DNA from: Dechloromonas hortensis
GTDB lineage: Bacteria; Pseudomonadota; Gammaproteobacteria; Burkholderiales; Rhodocyclaceae
Reading direction: 5' to 3'
Length of the DNA: 64,000 nucleotides
Assembly: GCF_009469765.1 (NCBI RefSeq)
Contig: NZ_SSSQ01000001.1
Coordinates: forward strand, 310,001 to 374,000
A program made the position numbers and the translations under genes. Below the pieces are notes generated by a model. The model worked only from the letters and a program-made list of their open reading frames with translations. It searched no databases and was not told the DNA's origin. Shown here piece by piece: positions 1-8,836 of the stretch (the first letter of the stretch is position 1; each line of letters begins with the position of its first letter).

Positions 1-2
1 TG

Positions 3-1283
3 CTGCTGGAAAAGGAAGGCGGCCGCCTCGACAAGCCGACGCTGATCGTCCTGCCAACCTCACTGATCTTCAACTGGAAGAACGAAGCCGCCCGCTTTGC
101 GCCCGGCCTCAAGGTGCTGTCGCTGCACGGCCCGGAACGCAAGAGCCGCTTCGGCGAAATCGCCGAGCACGACGTCGTGCTGACCACCTACCCGCTGCTC
201 TGGCGCGACGCCGACGTGCTGATGCAGCACAGCTACCACCTGCTCATCCTCGACGAGGCGCAGACGGTCAAGAACGCCCAGAGCCAGAGCGCCGAAGCGG
301 TGCGCAAGATCGACGCCCGGCATCGCCTGTGCCTGACCGGTACGCCGCTCGAGAACCACCTCGGCGAGCTGTGGAGCCAGTTCGACTTCCTGCTGCCCGG
401 CTTCCTCGGCACCAGCAAGCAGTTCACCAAGCACTGGCGGACACCGATCGAGAAGGTCGGCGACACCCAGCGCCGCGACCTGCTGGCCCGCCGCATCCGG
501 CCCTTCATCCTGCGCCGCAAGAAGGAAGACGTCGCCCAGGAACTGCCGCCGAAGACCATCATCATCCGTTCGGTCGAACTGGAAGGCAGCCAGCGCGACC
601 TCTACGAAACAGTGCGCGCCGCGATGGATGCCAAGGTCCGCGACGAAATCGCCAACCGCGGTTTCGCGCGTAGCCAGATCGTCATCCTCGATGCCCTGCT
701 CAAACTGCGCCAGGTCTGCTGCGACCCGCGCCTGGTCAAGGCCAATGCCGCCAAGAAGGTCAAGGAACGGGCCAAGCTCGACCTGCTGATGGCGATGCTG
801 CCGGAACTGGTCGATGAAGGCCGCAAGATTCTCGTCTTCTCGCAATTCACCAGCATGCTGGCGCTGATCGAGGACGAACTGAACGAAATCGGCATTCCCT
901 ACGCGCTGCTCACCGGCAGCACCGACGACCGCGAAGCGCAGATCCGCCGCTTCCAGGACGGCGATGTGCCGATCTTCCTGATCAGCCTGAAGGCCGGCGG
1001 CGTCGGTCTCAACCTGACCGCGGCCGATACCGTCATCCACTACGATCCGTGGTGGAATCCGGCCGTCGAAAACCAGGCTACCGACCGGGCGCATCGCCTC
1101 GGCCAGGACAAGCCGGTCTTCGTCTACAAGCTGATCGTCGGCGGCAGTATCGAGGAAAAGATTCTCGCGCTGCAGGAACGCAAGGCTGAACTGGCGGCCG
1201 GCATCCTGTCCGACGACCACCGCGTGGACGTCAAATTCGGCACCGACGACCTCGCCGCACTGTTCGAGCCTCTACCCGGCTAA
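3..1283 (+). CDS. SNF2-family helicase, C-terminal part (truncated by window edge)
   Basis: The reading frame is open from the first complete codon at base 3, so the gene starts upstream of the window. The visible 426 codons hold the second half of a SNF2/RapA-type ATPase: a DEAQ Walker B box (LLILDEAQ) near residue 84, then the helicase C-terminal domain with [25 protein letters not shown] and the arginine-finger motif [11 protein letters not shown]. It ends in the usual [13 protein letters not shown] stretch. Proteins of this kind are ATP-driven DNA or nucleoprotein translocases. Bacterial members often carry an N-terminal SWIM zinc finger, which cannot be checked here. The family call is firm; the specific role is unknown. 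Confidence 0.9.
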   Translation: MLEKEGGRLDKPTLIVLPTSLIFNWKNEAARFAPGLKVLSLHGPERKSRFGEIAEHDVVLTTYPLLWRDADVLMQHSYHLLILDEAQTVKNAQSQSAEAVRKIDARHRLCLTGTPLENHLGELWSQFDFLLPGFLGTSKQFTKHWRTPIEKVGDTQRRDLLARRIRPFILRRKKEDVAQELPPKTIIIRSVELEGSQRDLYETVRAAMDAKVRDEIANRGFARSQIVILDALLKLRQVCCDPRLVKANAAKKVKERAKLDLLMAMLPELVDEGRKILVFSQFTSMLALIEDELNEIGIPYALLTGSTDDREAQIRRFQDGDVPIFLISLKAGGVGLNLTAADTVIHYDPWWNPAVENQATDRAHRLGQDKPVFVYKLIVGGSIEEKILALQERKAELAAGILSDDHRVDVKFGTDDLAALFEPLPG

Positions 1284-1290
1284 AGCGGGC

Positions 1291-1312
1291 CGCCGGCATT
1301 TTTGCCGGTTTA
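1291..1312 (+). terminator. Hairpin after SNF2 gene
   Basis: CCGGCA and TGCCGG pair around a T-rich loop just after the helicase stop codon, followed by a short TTTAA. It may act as a weak intrinsic terminator. It lies directly before a copy of the GTCGACCGCAGGACT repeat, as does a similar hairpin at 2366-2381, so it may instead belong to that repeat. Confidence 0.4.
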
Positions 1313-1317
1313 ACGAG

Positions 1318-1332
1318 GTCGACCGCAGGACT
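1318..1332 (+). repeat. Dispersed repeat copy 1 (GTCGACCGCAGGACT)
   Basis: This is an exact 15-base match to the copy at 2382-2396. One-mismatch or partial copies sit at 21019, 33718, 42460 and 56623, and near matches on the opposite strand at 49011 and 49814. It follows a small hairpin and is intergenic, between the SNF2 gene and the convergent Hpt gene. The family is discussed in the findings. Confidence 0.55.
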
Positions 1333-1349
1333 CGGGGAACGGCCCTGCT

Positions 1350-1745
1350 TCAGGAAGCGCTGCCGCCTTCCGGCGTGGCGGTATCGGCCAGCGCGAGATA
1401 CTCGGCAATCGCCTCGATACCCTGCTGCTGAATGCTCTCCAGGCTGAGCAGCAAGGCCGTCAACTGCCCGGCGGCGGCGCCTTGCTTGGCGGCCAGTTCC
1501 AGCGCCTGTGCCGCCTGCTGGACGGTGGGCAGGCCGAGCGTGCCGCTGCCGCCCTTCAGGCGGTGGGCCAGATGTTCGATCGACTCGGCATCGCCCTCGG
1601 CCAGTGCGCTGTGCAGCGCCGGCAGGCTGATCGCGCTTTCGTCGCGGTAGACCTTGAGCAGACGGCAATAAAGCCGGACGTTGCCATTCATCGAGTGCAA
1701 GCCGAGCGCCGTATCGAGGACGACCGCAGCATTTTCATTTGACAT
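1350..1745 (-). CDS. Stand-alone Hpt domain protein
   Basis: A 131-residue single-domain histidine phosphotransfer protein. The phosphoacceptor motif AHRLKGGSGTLGL places the phosphorylated His at residue 61, with the conserved K-G following. Such proteins carry phosphate between hybrid kinases and response regulators in the cytoplasm. The start at 1745 is preferred over an in-frame start 102 bases upstream because GGGGGAATTGTT places a good Shine-Dalgarno before it and the upstream residues look non-coding. No cognate kinase lies nearby; the ChpA kinase at the far end of the window carries its own Hpt domains. The partner is unknown. Confidence 0.85.
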   Translation of the reverse strand: MSNENAAVVLDTALGLHSMNGNVRLYCRLLKVYRDESAISLPALHSALAEGDAESIEHLAHRLKGGSGTLGLPTVQQAAQALELAAKQGAAAGQLTALLLSLESIQQQGIEAIAEYLALADTATPEGGSAS

Positions 1746-1921
1746 AACAATTCCCCCAGTACCGGCCCCGCCAACAATCGTCGCCAGCAACTGACCGGCC
1801 ACCCTTATGGGCCGGATTATCCCCGACCAGCCCGCACTCTGGCACATTCAAAACGGCATATTTTTCGCCGGGCCGGCCGGCGTACAATCCGTCCATCAAC
1901 GAATCCTGATTGAGGTCTGTC

Positions 1922-2362
1922 ATGCGCCGTCCACTCGCCCTGCTCGCCTTGCTCTTTACCGCCGGTAGCGCCCTGGCCGACGACTGGATGGTGCGCCGCC
2001 AGGTCGGCAGCAGCTTCGAGGAGACCCGCGAAGCGATTGTCCTCGGCATCGAAAACCGCGGCCTGGTCGTCAATTACACCGCGCATATCGCCGACATGCT
2101 GGCCCGCACCGGGGCCGATCTCGGGACCAACCGGCCGGTCTTCGCCAAAGCCGAGATCATCGAATTCTGCTCGGCCGGGTTGTCGCGCCGAATGATGGAG
2201 GCCGACCCGCACAACATCGTGCTCTGCCCGTTTTCGATCGCCGTCTATGCGCTGCCCGGCGAGACGGCACATACCTGGGTCGCCTACCGCAAGCCGCAGG
2301 GCAAGGCGGCGCCGGCCATCGAAGCGCTGCTTGGTGAAATTGCCGGCGAAGCCGGCCGCTGA
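1922..2362 (+). CDS. Exported DUF302-like protein
   Basis: A 146-residue protein with a clear Sec signal peptide (MRRPLALLALLFTAGSALA, cleavage after about residue 19), so the mature protein is periplasmic. The rest fits the small DUF302 fold: an N-terminal SFEETREAIVLGIENRGL helix and a later segment with KAEIIEFCSA and IVLCPFSIAVYAL. The function of DUF302 is not established. An upstream TTG would extend it by four residues, but GAGGT ahead of the ATG at 1922 decides the start. It converges on pncC, with a hairpin and a dispersed repeat between them. Confidence 0.75.
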   Translation: MRRPLALLALLFTAGSALADDWMVRRQVGSSFEETREAIVLGIENRGLVVNYTAHIADMLARTGADLGTNRPVFAKAEIIEFCSAGLSRRMMEADPHNIVLCPFSIAVYALPGETAHTWVAYRKPQGKAAPAIEALLGEIAGEAGR

Positions 2363-2365
2363 AAA

Positions 2366-2381
2366 TCGGCCTTTTACGGCC
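2366..2381 (+). terminator. Hairpin between convergent genes
   Basis: CGGCC and GGCCG pair across TTTTA just after the DUF302 gene stop. There is no long T-run, so termination is uncertain. It directly abuts repeat copy 2 and matches the hairpin-plus-repeat layout of copy 1. Confidence 0.35.
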
Positions 2382-2396
2382 GTCGACCGCAGGACT
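2382..2396 (+). repeat. Dispersed repeat copy 2 (GTCGACCGCAGGACT)
   Basis: Identical over 15 bases to copy 1 at 1318-1332 and lying in the short gap between convergent genes. It is preceded by a GGCC-TTTTAC-GGCC stem. Confidence 0.55.
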
Positions 2397-2413
2397 GCCC
2401 TAAAAGCGAGCCG

Positions 2414-2914
2414 TCAGGCCAGCATGCTGGCCGCCATCACCCGCTTCAGCAGGCCGTTCAGCGCATGGCGTACCGACTGCTCGCGGACGGCGGCGCGGTC
2501 GCCGGCGAATTGGCAGACCTGCGCCTCGCAGCCCTTGTCTTTCTGCGCCCAGGCGAAGCAGACGGTACCGACCGGCTTGTCCGGCGAACCGCCGCTCGGC
2601 CCGGCGATGCCGGTAATCGCCACCGCCCAGTCGGCCCGGCTGTTGCGCAGCACGCCCTGCGCCATGGCCCGGGCGGTCGCTTCGGAAACCGCACCGTGCC
2701 GTTCGAGCGTCGTTTCCGGCACGCCGAGCATCTCGACCTTGGCGGCATTGGAATAGGTGACGAAGCCGCGGTCGAACCAGGTGGAACTGCCGGCAATCGC
2801 CGTTACCGACTGGGCCAGCCAGCCACCGGTGCAGGATTCGGCGGCGGCCAGCCATTCGCCGCGGGCGAGAAGCGTTGTGCCAAGACGTTCGGAGAGGGTT
2901 TCAAGTTCATTCAT
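2414..2914 (-). CDS. pncC: Nicotinamide-nucleotide amidohydrolase PncC (CinA C-terminal domain)
   Basis: A 166-residue stand-alone CinA C-terminal domain. Diagnostic motifs are AAESCTGGWLAQSVTAIAGSS near residue 25, GFVTYSNAAKVEMLGV, GAVSEATARAMAQGV and AITGIAGPSGG. The enzyme deamidates nicotinamide mononucleotide to nicotinate mononucleotide in the pyridine nucleotide salvage cycle. Length and motifs match the E. coli YgaD/PncC type. It is transcribed alone and leftward. Confidence 0.93.
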   Translation of the reverse strand: MNELETLSERLGTTLLARGEWLAAAESCTGGWLAQSVTAIAGSSTWFDRGFVTYSNAAKVEMLGVPETTLERHGAVSEATARAMAQGVLRNSRADWAVAITGIAGPSGGSPDKPVGTVCFAWAQKDKGCEAQVCQFAGDRAAVREQSVRHALNGLLKRVMAASMLA

Positions 2915-3040
2915 CGGGCAAATTTTAGCATTCGCCCACTGCCGTTTTGTGACGATCCCCGCCGCCTTAATTTCACGCCGGCCGCATCGTCTGACAGGTG
3001 CATAATTCGATGCACCCTACCGACCGTGAGACTCCCCACC

Positions 3041-3730
3041 ATGCCTGCCAAAACCTTCGCCTTGCTTGCCGTCCCGCTGCTCGCCGGCAGCCTGCTGCTG
3101 CCCGCCGCCCAGGCCGGCACGCTGATCGAACTGTCGGCCGAAGCCAGCCGACCGGCCGCCAACGACCTGCTGCGTGCCGTCGTCTATGCCGAAGCCAATG
3201 CCGCCGACCCGGCCGAACTGGCGAAGCGGGTCAATCAGGAAATCGCCGAGGCGCTGCGCCTGATCAAGGGCAAGGCCGGCGTTTCGGTCAAAAGCGGCAA
3301 CCAGCACACCTACCCGGTGTACGGCAACAATCGCAAGATCGACGCCTGGCGCATGCGTTCGGAACTGGTGCTGGAGTCGAAGGATGGCGCCACGCTCTCC
3401 GAACTGCTGGCCAAACTGCAGCAGATGAAGCTGGCACTCGGCAATGTCAGCCAGATGCCGTCGCCGGCGACCCGCCGGACAGTCGAGGAAGGCGTCACCC
3501 AGGACGCGATTCGCGCCTTCGAGGCGCGCGCCGCACTGGTCGCCGGCACGCTCGGCAAGCCCTACAAGATCAAGCGCCTGAACATCCAGCAAAGCGGCCA
3601 GGTGCCGCCGATGCCGATGTTGCGCGCGGCGAAGATGGAAATGGCCGGCGATGCCGCCCCGGTGCCGCTGGAGGCCGGCGAAAGCCAGATTTCGAGCAGC
3701 ATCAGCGGCGAAATCGAGTTGGCCGATTAG
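3041..3730 (+). CDS. Exported SIMPL-domain (DUF541, YggE-like) protein
   Basis: A 229-residue protein with a Sec signal peptide (AVPLLAGSLLLPAAQA, cleavage near residue 25) followed by a SIMPL/DUF541 domain: LIELSAEASRPAANDLLRAVVYAEA, KSGNQHTYPVYGNN and WRMRSELVLESKD. Family members are periplasmic proteins related to E. coli YggE, linked there to oxidative stress but biochemically undefined. The reading frame is open far upstream, but the ATG at 3041 is the only start that gives a signal peptide. Confidence 0.85.
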   Translation: MPAKTFALLAVPLLAGSLLLPAAQAGTLIELSAEASRPAANDLLRAVVYAEANAADPAELAKRVNQEIAEALRLIKGKAGVSVKSGNQHTYPVYGNNRKIDAWRMRSELVLESKDGATLSELLAKLQQMKLALGNVSQMPSPATRRTVEEGVTQDAIRAFEARAALVAGTLGKPYKIKRLNIQQSGQVPPMPMLRAAKMEMAGDAAPVPLEAGESQISSSISGEIELAD

Positions 3731-3793
3731 TTTCTGGACTTTGCCGGAGGCCCCGCGTAGCATCGCGCGCCCCCACATTTTCCCGGCCCCTTC

Positions 3794-5056
3794 ATGCACG
3801 TTTCACCCGCCCGCGCCTGCGGCATCGACTTCGGCACCTCCAACTCCACCGTCGGCTGGCTGAACCCCGGCCGCCCGACGCTGCTGGCGCTCGAAGACGA
3901 CAAGGTGACGCTGCCCTCGGTCGTCTTCTTCAATGCCGAGGAAGACAGCGTCAGCTTCGGCCGGGCCGGACTCGGGCAATACCTCGACGGCTATGAAGGC
4001 CGCCTGATGCGCTCGCTGAAAAGCCTGCTCGGCAGCAGCCTGATCGACGGCCGCACCGAAGTGAATGGCCGCGCCATCGTCTTCCGCGACCTGCTCAAGG
4101 AATTCATCGGCACCCTGAAAAGCCGGGCCGAGGCGCAAACCGGCCGCCGTTTCGACGAAGCGGTGTTCGGCCGCCCGGTCTTCTTCGTCGACGACAACCC
4201 GGCGGCCGACCAGCTGGCCGAAAGCACGCTCGGCGACATCGCCCGCGCCATCGGTTTTCGCGACATCAGCTTCCAGTTCGAGCCGATTGCCGCCGCCTAC
4301 CATTACGAAACCAGCCTGCACCACGAAGAGATCGTGCTGATCGCCGACATCGGCGGCGGCACCTCCGACTTCTCCATCGTCCGCCTGTCGCCCGAGCGCG
4401 CCAGACAGGCCGACCGCCGCAGCGACGTGCTGGCCAACGGCGGCGTCCATATCGGCGGCACCGACTTCGACCGCCAGCTCAGCCTGAGCAGCGTCATGCC
4501 CCTGCTCGGCTACCGCAGCGCCCTGAAGAGCGGCCGCGAAATGCCGGCCAGCCTGTATTTCAACCTCGCCACCTGGCACACCATCAATTTCGCCTACACC
4601 CGCCAGGTCTGGGCCGAGCAGCAGCGCCTCTACATCGACGCACTGGAGCCGGAACGCCTCGAACGCCTGCTGGCGCTGATCGAGAACAAGGCCGGCCACT
4701 GGCTGGCGCACCAGATCGAGCAGGCCAAGATCGCGCTGTCGGACCAGGACAGCGCGCCGCTGACGCTGGAAGCCTTCTCGCCCGGCGAGATGCACACGCT
4801 GAGCCGCCTCGAATTCGAACTGGCCAGTACGCAACTGGTCGAAAAGGTCGAAGCGACCGTCGCCCGCCTGCTGCCGCAGGCCGGCATCGCCGCCGACCGC
4901 ATCGACAGCATCTTCTTCACCGGCGGTTCGAGCGGCATTCCCGCCTTGCGCCAGCGCATCGCCGCCCAGCTCCCCAAAGCCCGCGCCGTCGAAGGCGATC
5001 TGTTCGGCAGCATCGGCGCCGGCCTCGCCGTTGACGCAGCGCGACGCTTTGGCTGA
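3794..5056 (+). CDS. yegD: Hsp70-family protein, YegD-like
   Basis: A 420-residue actin-like ATPase of the Hsp70 superfamily. The N-terminal phosphate-1 motif is GIDFGTSNSTVGWLN, the phosphate-2 motif is IADIGGGTSDFSIV near residue 183, and the adenosine motif is FFTGGSSGIPALRQRI near residue 375. It lacks the DnaK substrate-binding domain and lid, which is normal for YegD. It is probably a specialised chaperone-like ATPase; the client is unknown. Confidence 0.85.
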   Translation: MHVSPARACGIDFGTSNSTVGWLNPGRPTLLALEDDKVTLPSVVFFNAEEDSVSFGRAGLGQYLDGYEGRLMRSLKSLLGSSLIDGRTEVNGRAIVFRDLLKEFIGTLKSRAEAQTGRRFDEAVFGRPVFFVDDNPAADQLAESTLGDIARAIGFRDISFQFEPIAAAYHYETSLHHEEIVLIADIGGGTSDFSIVRLSPERARQADRRSDVLANGGVHIGGTDFDRQLSLSSVMPLLGYRSALKSGREMPASLYFNLATWHTINFAYTRQVWAEQQRLYIDALEPERLERLLALIENKAGHWLAHQIEQAKIALSDQDSAPLTLEAFSPGEMHTLSRLEFELASTQLVEKVEATVARLLPQAGIAADRIDSIFFTGGSSGIPALRQRIAAQLPKARAVEGDLFGSIGAGLAVDAARRFG

Positions 5057-5106
5057 GCGAAGCGGGTAAACTCCACCCTTTCCCCGCTCCCGCCGCCACC
5101 ACGACC

Positions 5107-6453
5107 ATGACCTTCGCCTCCCTCGGCCTCGCCGCCCCGCTGCTGCAAGCCCTCGACACCCTCGGCTACAAGACGCCGACGCCGGTGCAAATCCAGGCCA
5201 TTCCCGCCGTGCTGGCCGGGCGCGACCTGATGGCGGCGGCGCAGACCGGCACCGGCAAGACGGCCGGCTTCGCGCTGCCGGTGCTGCAGCGCCTGAGCGA
5301 AGGCGAAAAAGCGGCGAGCAACTCGATCCGCGCCCTCGTCCTGGTGCCGACCCGCGAACTGGCCGAACAGGTGCAGTCCAGCTTCCGCCAGTACGGCGAG
5401 CACCTCGCGGTCAGCACCTACGCCGCCTACGGCGGGGTCAGCATCAACCCGCAGATGATGCGCCTGCGCCGCGGCGTCGATATCCTGGTCGCGACGCCGG
5501 GCCGCCTGCTCGACCTCTTCCGCCAGAACGCCATCAAGTTCAAGCAGGTCGAGATCCTCATTCTCGACGAGGCCGACCGCATGCTCGACCTCGGCTTCGC
5601 GCAGGAGCTGTCCACCGTCTTCGCCGCGCTGCCCAAGCAGAAGCAGACGCTGCTCTTCTCCGCCACCTTCTCCGACGAAATCCGCAGCATGGCCAAGGGC
5701 CGCCTGCGCGACCCGCTGAGCATCGAAGTCAGCCCGCGCAACAGCACGGTCAAGGCGGTCAAGCAGTGGGTGGTGCCGGTGGACAAGAAGCGCAAGGGTG
5801 AACTCTTCCTGTTCATGCTGAAAGATCGCAAGTGGGGCCAGGTGCTGGTCTTCGTCAAGACCAAGAAGGGTGCCGACGAACTGGTCGCCAACCTGCTTGC
5901 CAAGAAGATCAAGGCCGACGCGATCCACGGCGACAAGCCGCAGGCCAGCCGCCAGCGCGCCCTCGACAGCTTCAAGGCGGGCGAAGTGCAGATTCTCGTC
6001 GCCACCGATGTCGCGGCGCGCGGCCTCGATATCGACGATCTGCCGCAGGTGGTGAATTTCGACCTGCCGATCGTCGCCGAGGACTACATCCACCGCATCG
6101 GCCGCACCGGCCGCGCCGGCGCCAGCGGCGAAGCGATCTCGCTGGTCTGTGCCGACGAAGCACCGCTGCTCGCCGCCATCGAGACGCTGACCAAGCAAAC
6201 GCTGGAACGCGAGGAAGAACCCGGCTTCGAACCCGATCACCGGGTGCCGATGACCAATGCCGCCGGTCAACTGGTCAAAAAGCCGAAAAAGCCCAAGGTC
6301 CCGGGCGGCCGTTCAGCCAAGGGCGTACCGGGCAACTGGGTCGGTTTCGACGATGCGCCGGCCAAGTCGGGCCGCCGTGGCGGCGGGCGCAGCGCCCCGG
6401 GCAAAACGGCCGGCCCGGCGAAAAAGCCGGCGGCCAAGGCACGGCCGCGCTAA
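5107..6453 (+). CDS. rhlE: DEAD-box RNA helicase RhlE
   Basis: A 448-residue ATP-dependent RNA helicase. It shows the Q motif (PTPVQIQAIPAVL), motif I AQTGTGKTAGFALP, motif Ia PTRELAEQV, motif II LDEADRMLD, motif III FSATF, motif V ATDVAARGLDIDDL and motif VI HRIGRTGRAG. The last 60 or so residues are a basic, low-complexity K/P/G/A tail typical of RhlE and probably bind RNA. These enzymes remodel RNA in ribosome assembly and decay. The gene follows yegD by 50 bases. Confidence 0.93.
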   Translation: MTFASLGLAAPLLQALDTLGYKTPTPVQIQAIPAVLAGRDLMAAAQTGTGKTAGFALPVLQRLSEGEKAASNSIRALVLVPTRELAEQVQSSFRQYGEHLAVSTYAAYGGVSINPQMMRLRRGVDILVATPGRLLDLFRQNAIKFKQVEILILDEADRMLDLGFAQELSTVFAALPKQKQTLLFSATFSDEIRSMAKGRLRDPLSIEVSPRNSTVKAVKQWVVPVDKKRKGELFLFMLKDRKWGQVLVFVKTKKGADELVANLLAKKIKADAIHGDKPQASRQRALDSFKAGEVQILVATDVAARGLDIDDLPQVVNFDLPIVAEDYIHRIGRTGRAGASGEAISLVCADEAPLLAAIETLTKQTLEREEEPGFEPDHRVPMTNAAGQLVKKPKKPKVPGGRSAKGVPGNWVGFDDAPAKSGRRGGGRSAPGKTAGPAKKPAAKARPR

Positions 6454-6474
6454 GCGCAGCCTGATCGGACACCC

Positions 6475-6837
6475 ATGCGCCGCCCCCGCGACAACATCCG
6501 CGACTTTCCCGGCAAACGCTGGCTGAACGTCGCCCTGCGCACCGTCCATCTGCTCGGCCTGGTCCTGCTCGGTGGCGCCCTGCTCGGGGCCGGCAGTCTC
6601 GGCCTCGGCGCCAGCGTGCTGTTCGTCTCGGGCTTCGGCATGTTCGCCATCGATAGCTGGGCCAACCCGGCCCAACTGCGCGAAACGGCCGGCTTCGGCG
6701 TGCTGCTCAAACTGCTGCTGGTCGGCCTGATGGCGCTGCAACCGGCCTGGGCCTTGCCCATCTTCTGGTTTATCCTGATCCTGTCGACGCTGCTCTCGCA
6801 CGCCCCCGGCGCCTTCCGGCATTACCGGCTGTTCTAG
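6475..6837 (+). CDS. Small integral membrane protein
   Basis: A 120-residue very hydrophobic protein with about three or four membrane segments (LLGLVLLGGALLGAGSLGLG, VLFVSGFGMFAI, VLLKLLLVGLMAL, IFWFILILSTLLS). It starts 21 bases after rhlE and is probably cotranscribed with it. The C-terminal SHAPGAFRHYRLF resembles other uncharacterised proteobacterial membrane proteins. No function can be assigned. Confidence 0.7.
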   Translation: MRRPRDNIRDFPGKRWLNVALRTVHLLGLVLLGGALLGAGSLGLGASVLFVSGFGMFAIDSWANPAQLRETAGFGVLLKLLLVGLMALQPAWALPIFWFILILSTLLSHAPGAFRHYRLF

Positions 6838-6870
6838 GCGCGAAAACCCGCTGTTGTTTTGGAGTCCAAC

Positions 6871-7236
6871 ATGAAAGTTGCCGAATTCTCCAAGCTGCTT
6901 CTGACCGCCCTCCTACTCACCGGCTGCGCCACCGATGCCTGGCGCCCCGAGCGCAGCTTCGATGTCTTTCTCGAGCAGGTCCGGGTCAAATGCTGGGGCC
7001 TCCGTCTCGGCGCCGTCAGCATCAACCGGCTGATGCCCAATGCGACGACGACGGACCCTTATTTCCTCGATATCACGTCGCGCTACTACCACGGCAAGAT
7101 TTCCGAGCAGAGCTACGTCACCGCGCTGCAAGGCTCCTACGCCGCCCCGGCCGATTCGCCCGGCATCCGCTGCATACTCGAGCAGATGCCGAAGCGGAAT
7201 GCCGATACAGCGCCGGCCCAGGGAAACGCTGAATAA
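6871..7236 (+). CDS. Putative lipoprotein of unknown function
   Basis: A 121-residue protein whose N-terminus (MKVAEFSKLLLTALLLTGC) is a lipoprotein signal peptide with lipobox LTGC and Cys19 as the lipidated residue. A GGAG box ahead of the ATG at 6871 supports this start over a TTG four codons earlier. The mature part shows no motif I recognise. It has two further cysteines that could form a disulfide. Confidence 0.7.
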   Translation: MKVAEFSKLLLTALLLTGCATDAWRPERSFDVFLEQVRVKCWGLRLGAVSINRLMPNATTTDPYFLDITSRYYHGKISEQSYVTALQGSYAAPADSPGIRCILEQMPKRNADTAPAQGNAE

Positions 7237-7239
7237 ATG

Positions 7240-7291
7240 GTCATCCCCGCACCCCAAGGGTACTTCCTGCGGGGCGCGCAGGCGGGGATCC
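7240..7291. repeat. GTCATCCCCGC palindromic repeat with inserted spacer
   Basis: GTCATCCCCGC at 7240-7250 pairs with GCGGGGAT near 7282-7289, giving a REP-like hairpin of the same family as 16180-16246. Its loop is enlarged by about 27 bases (CCCCAAGGGTACTTCCTGCG and flanks) that also occur at 28821-28850. It lies between two co-oriented genes. Confidence 0.6.
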
Positions 7292-7307
7292 AGTGAGGTA
7301 GCCCTCC

Positions 7308-7688
7308 ATGCTCTACCGCCTGGCCGCCGAAACCGTCCTGCTCCTTCACCTGGCCTTCATCGTCTTCGTCATCGCGGGCGCAACCGGGGCGGCGCGCTGG
7401 TCATGGCTACCCCTCATCCACCTTCCAGCCGCAGCCTGGGGCGTCTTTGTGGAACTCACCGGCCGCCTCTGCCCACTGACCACCGCCGAGAATTACCTGC
7501 GCCTCAAGGCCGGCGAAGCGGGCTACAGCGAAAGCTTCATCGAGCACTATCTCCTGCCCATCATCTACCCGACCGGGCTGACCCGGGAAATCCAGTTCGC
7601 GCTGGCCGCCGTGATCGTCGTCATCAATGCGGCAATCTACGCTTGGCTCTTCTACCGTCGCCGTTCATCGCGCCGCGGTGATAGCTAA
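7308..7688 (+). CDS. DUF2784 membrane protein
   Basis: A 126-residue membrane protein matching the DUF2784 pattern: LLLHLAFIVFVIAGA in the first helix, WGVFVELTGRLCPLTTAENYLR in the conserved central part, then SFIEHYLLPIIYP and a final helix. The conserved Cys-Pro-Leu-Thr after the second helix is the signature. Function is unknown. It is the last backbone-like gene before the AT-richer islet. Confidence 0.85.
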   Translation: MLYRLAAETVLLLHLAFIVFVIAGATGAARWSWLPLIHLPAAAWGVFVELTGRLCPLTTAENYLRLKAGEAGYSESFIEHYLLPIIYPTGLTREIQFALAAVIVVINAAIYAWLFYRRRSSRRGDS

Positions 7689-7953
7689 TTCGCCGAACCT
7701 CGCCATTGAACAGGATGCAAGGCTTATCCACTGGACATAGAAACCCTCGCTCCTTATGCTGTTGCGCTTGCAATAAATCCGCTCGCAAATACGATCCGAC
7801 AATGTGGGCGGCGTCTTTGCCGCATAAAGCCAGCCGTTTGGGAAGCCTAATTTCAGACCATCCCCATGATTCAAAGAGTTTTTGTATTTATTTACTGATG
7901 GAAAAGCCTGCTGGTTTGGGAGGCTTACTTAAGAGTTAGGAGTCACCACCCCT
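7689..7953. other. Gene-free AT-richer border of the accessory islet
   Basis: These 265 bases have clearly lower GC than the flanks. I see no convincing gene or tRNA. An imperfect direct repeat is present: AAAGCCAGCCGTTTGGGAAG at 7826 onward and AAAGCCTGCTGGTTTGGGAG at 7903 onward, about 77 bases apart. The segment ends in TTAAGAGTTAGGAG just before the DUF3800 gene. Confidence 0.4.
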
Positions 7954-8751
7954 ATGTACCTCTTGTACTGCGATGAGACAAACCTAGAAGAGCGGAGCGG
8001 TGATTTCTTTACGTATGGTGGGATTGCTATCGCGGGAGATGTTGCCCAGGCTTTATCCCTCGAGATAGATCAGATACGAGCGAAATTCGAAGTACCCAGA
8101 GAATTTCGTCTGAAGTTCAATCCCGGCCCCAAGCATCTTAGTCACGATGAATTCATTTCGTTAAAGCAAGCAATCATCGAAGCAGTCGCACGTCAAAGAG
8201 CCACCCTATTTATCTCGCTGATTTTGCATGACATTGCTACAAGCCCTGCAGACGCTAGACAAAATGAGATCAATCGCGTCTGTTATCACTTCGATTGTTT
8301 CCTAAACCGCAAAAAGTCTCCCGGCTTGGTGCTTATTGATCGATTCGATGACAAAGCAATCGACACCCATCTAGCCGAAAAATTCTCTGTCGGGATCACC
8401 GGGTTGCCGTACTCAAAAGAAATGCGCCTTTCTAATATTGTCGGTTTTCATTACTCGGCAATCGGGCAATCGAATTTCACCAGCGTGGTCGACATCCTTC
8501 TTGGATCGATCAGGTTCTCAATGAATGGGTTTACTCGGAATGATTCAAAGGCTCGCGATACGGCAAAGAAAGTTATTCCGCTTATTTCCCCAATGCTTTT
8601 CAGAGAGGACGGCCAAACGACCGTATCGGAACTGGGAATCTTCTTTAGCCCAAAGGTTATTAAGTCCAATAAATTCCGTGCTACCTATCAGGGTATGAAG
8701 GATTTCTTTGCAGAGTGTGGAGTAGTTGTTGAGCAAACGATCACGGGATAG
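7954..8751 (+). CDS. DUF3800 domain protein
   Basis: A 265-residue protein starting with MYLLYCDETN, the acidic D-E start typical of DUF3800, followed by FTYGGIAIAG and, further on, LVLIDRFDDKAID. DUF3800 proteins are thought to have an RNase H-like fold and are often found on mobile elements and in defence neighbourhoods. That functional link is family knowledge, not shown here. AT-rich codon use unlike the flanking genes suggests horizontal transfer. An intrinsic terminator follows. Function is unknown. Confidence 0.75.
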   Translation: MYLLYCDETNLEERSGDFFTYGGIAIAGDVAQALSLEIDQIRAKFEVPREFRLKFNPGPKHLSHDEFISLKQAIIEAVARQRATLFISLILHDIATSPADARQNEINRVCYHFDCFLNRKKSPGLVLIDRFDDKAIDTHLAEKFSVGITGLPYSKEMRLSNIVGFHYSAIGQSNFTSVVDILLGSIRFSMNGFTRNDSKARDTAKKVIPLISPMLFREDGQTTVSELGIFFSPKVIKSNKFRATYQGMKDFFAECGVVVEQTITG

Positions 8752-8782
8752 CATGCCTAGGCTCCTAGCATTGCAAACCACT

Positions 8783-8815
8783 AGACCTGCGCGAAAAGCC
8801 GCGCAGGTCTATGAT
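8783..8815 (+). terminator. Rho-independent terminator of the DUF3800 gene
   Basis: AGACCTGCGCG (8783-8793) and CGCGCAGGTCT (8800-8810) form a perfect 11-base stem with a six-base loop, followed by ATGATTTTTC. It separates the DUF3800 gene from the next gene, which must have its own promoter or depend on readthrough. Confidence 0.8.
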
Positions 8816-8836
8816 TTTTCACGTTGAGCCGCATAA

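Noticed and set aside
7706..7939. 77-codon frame in the AT-rich border region
   Set aside because: No ribosome site, odd composition and no recognisable domain; it overlaps the imperfect direct repeat.
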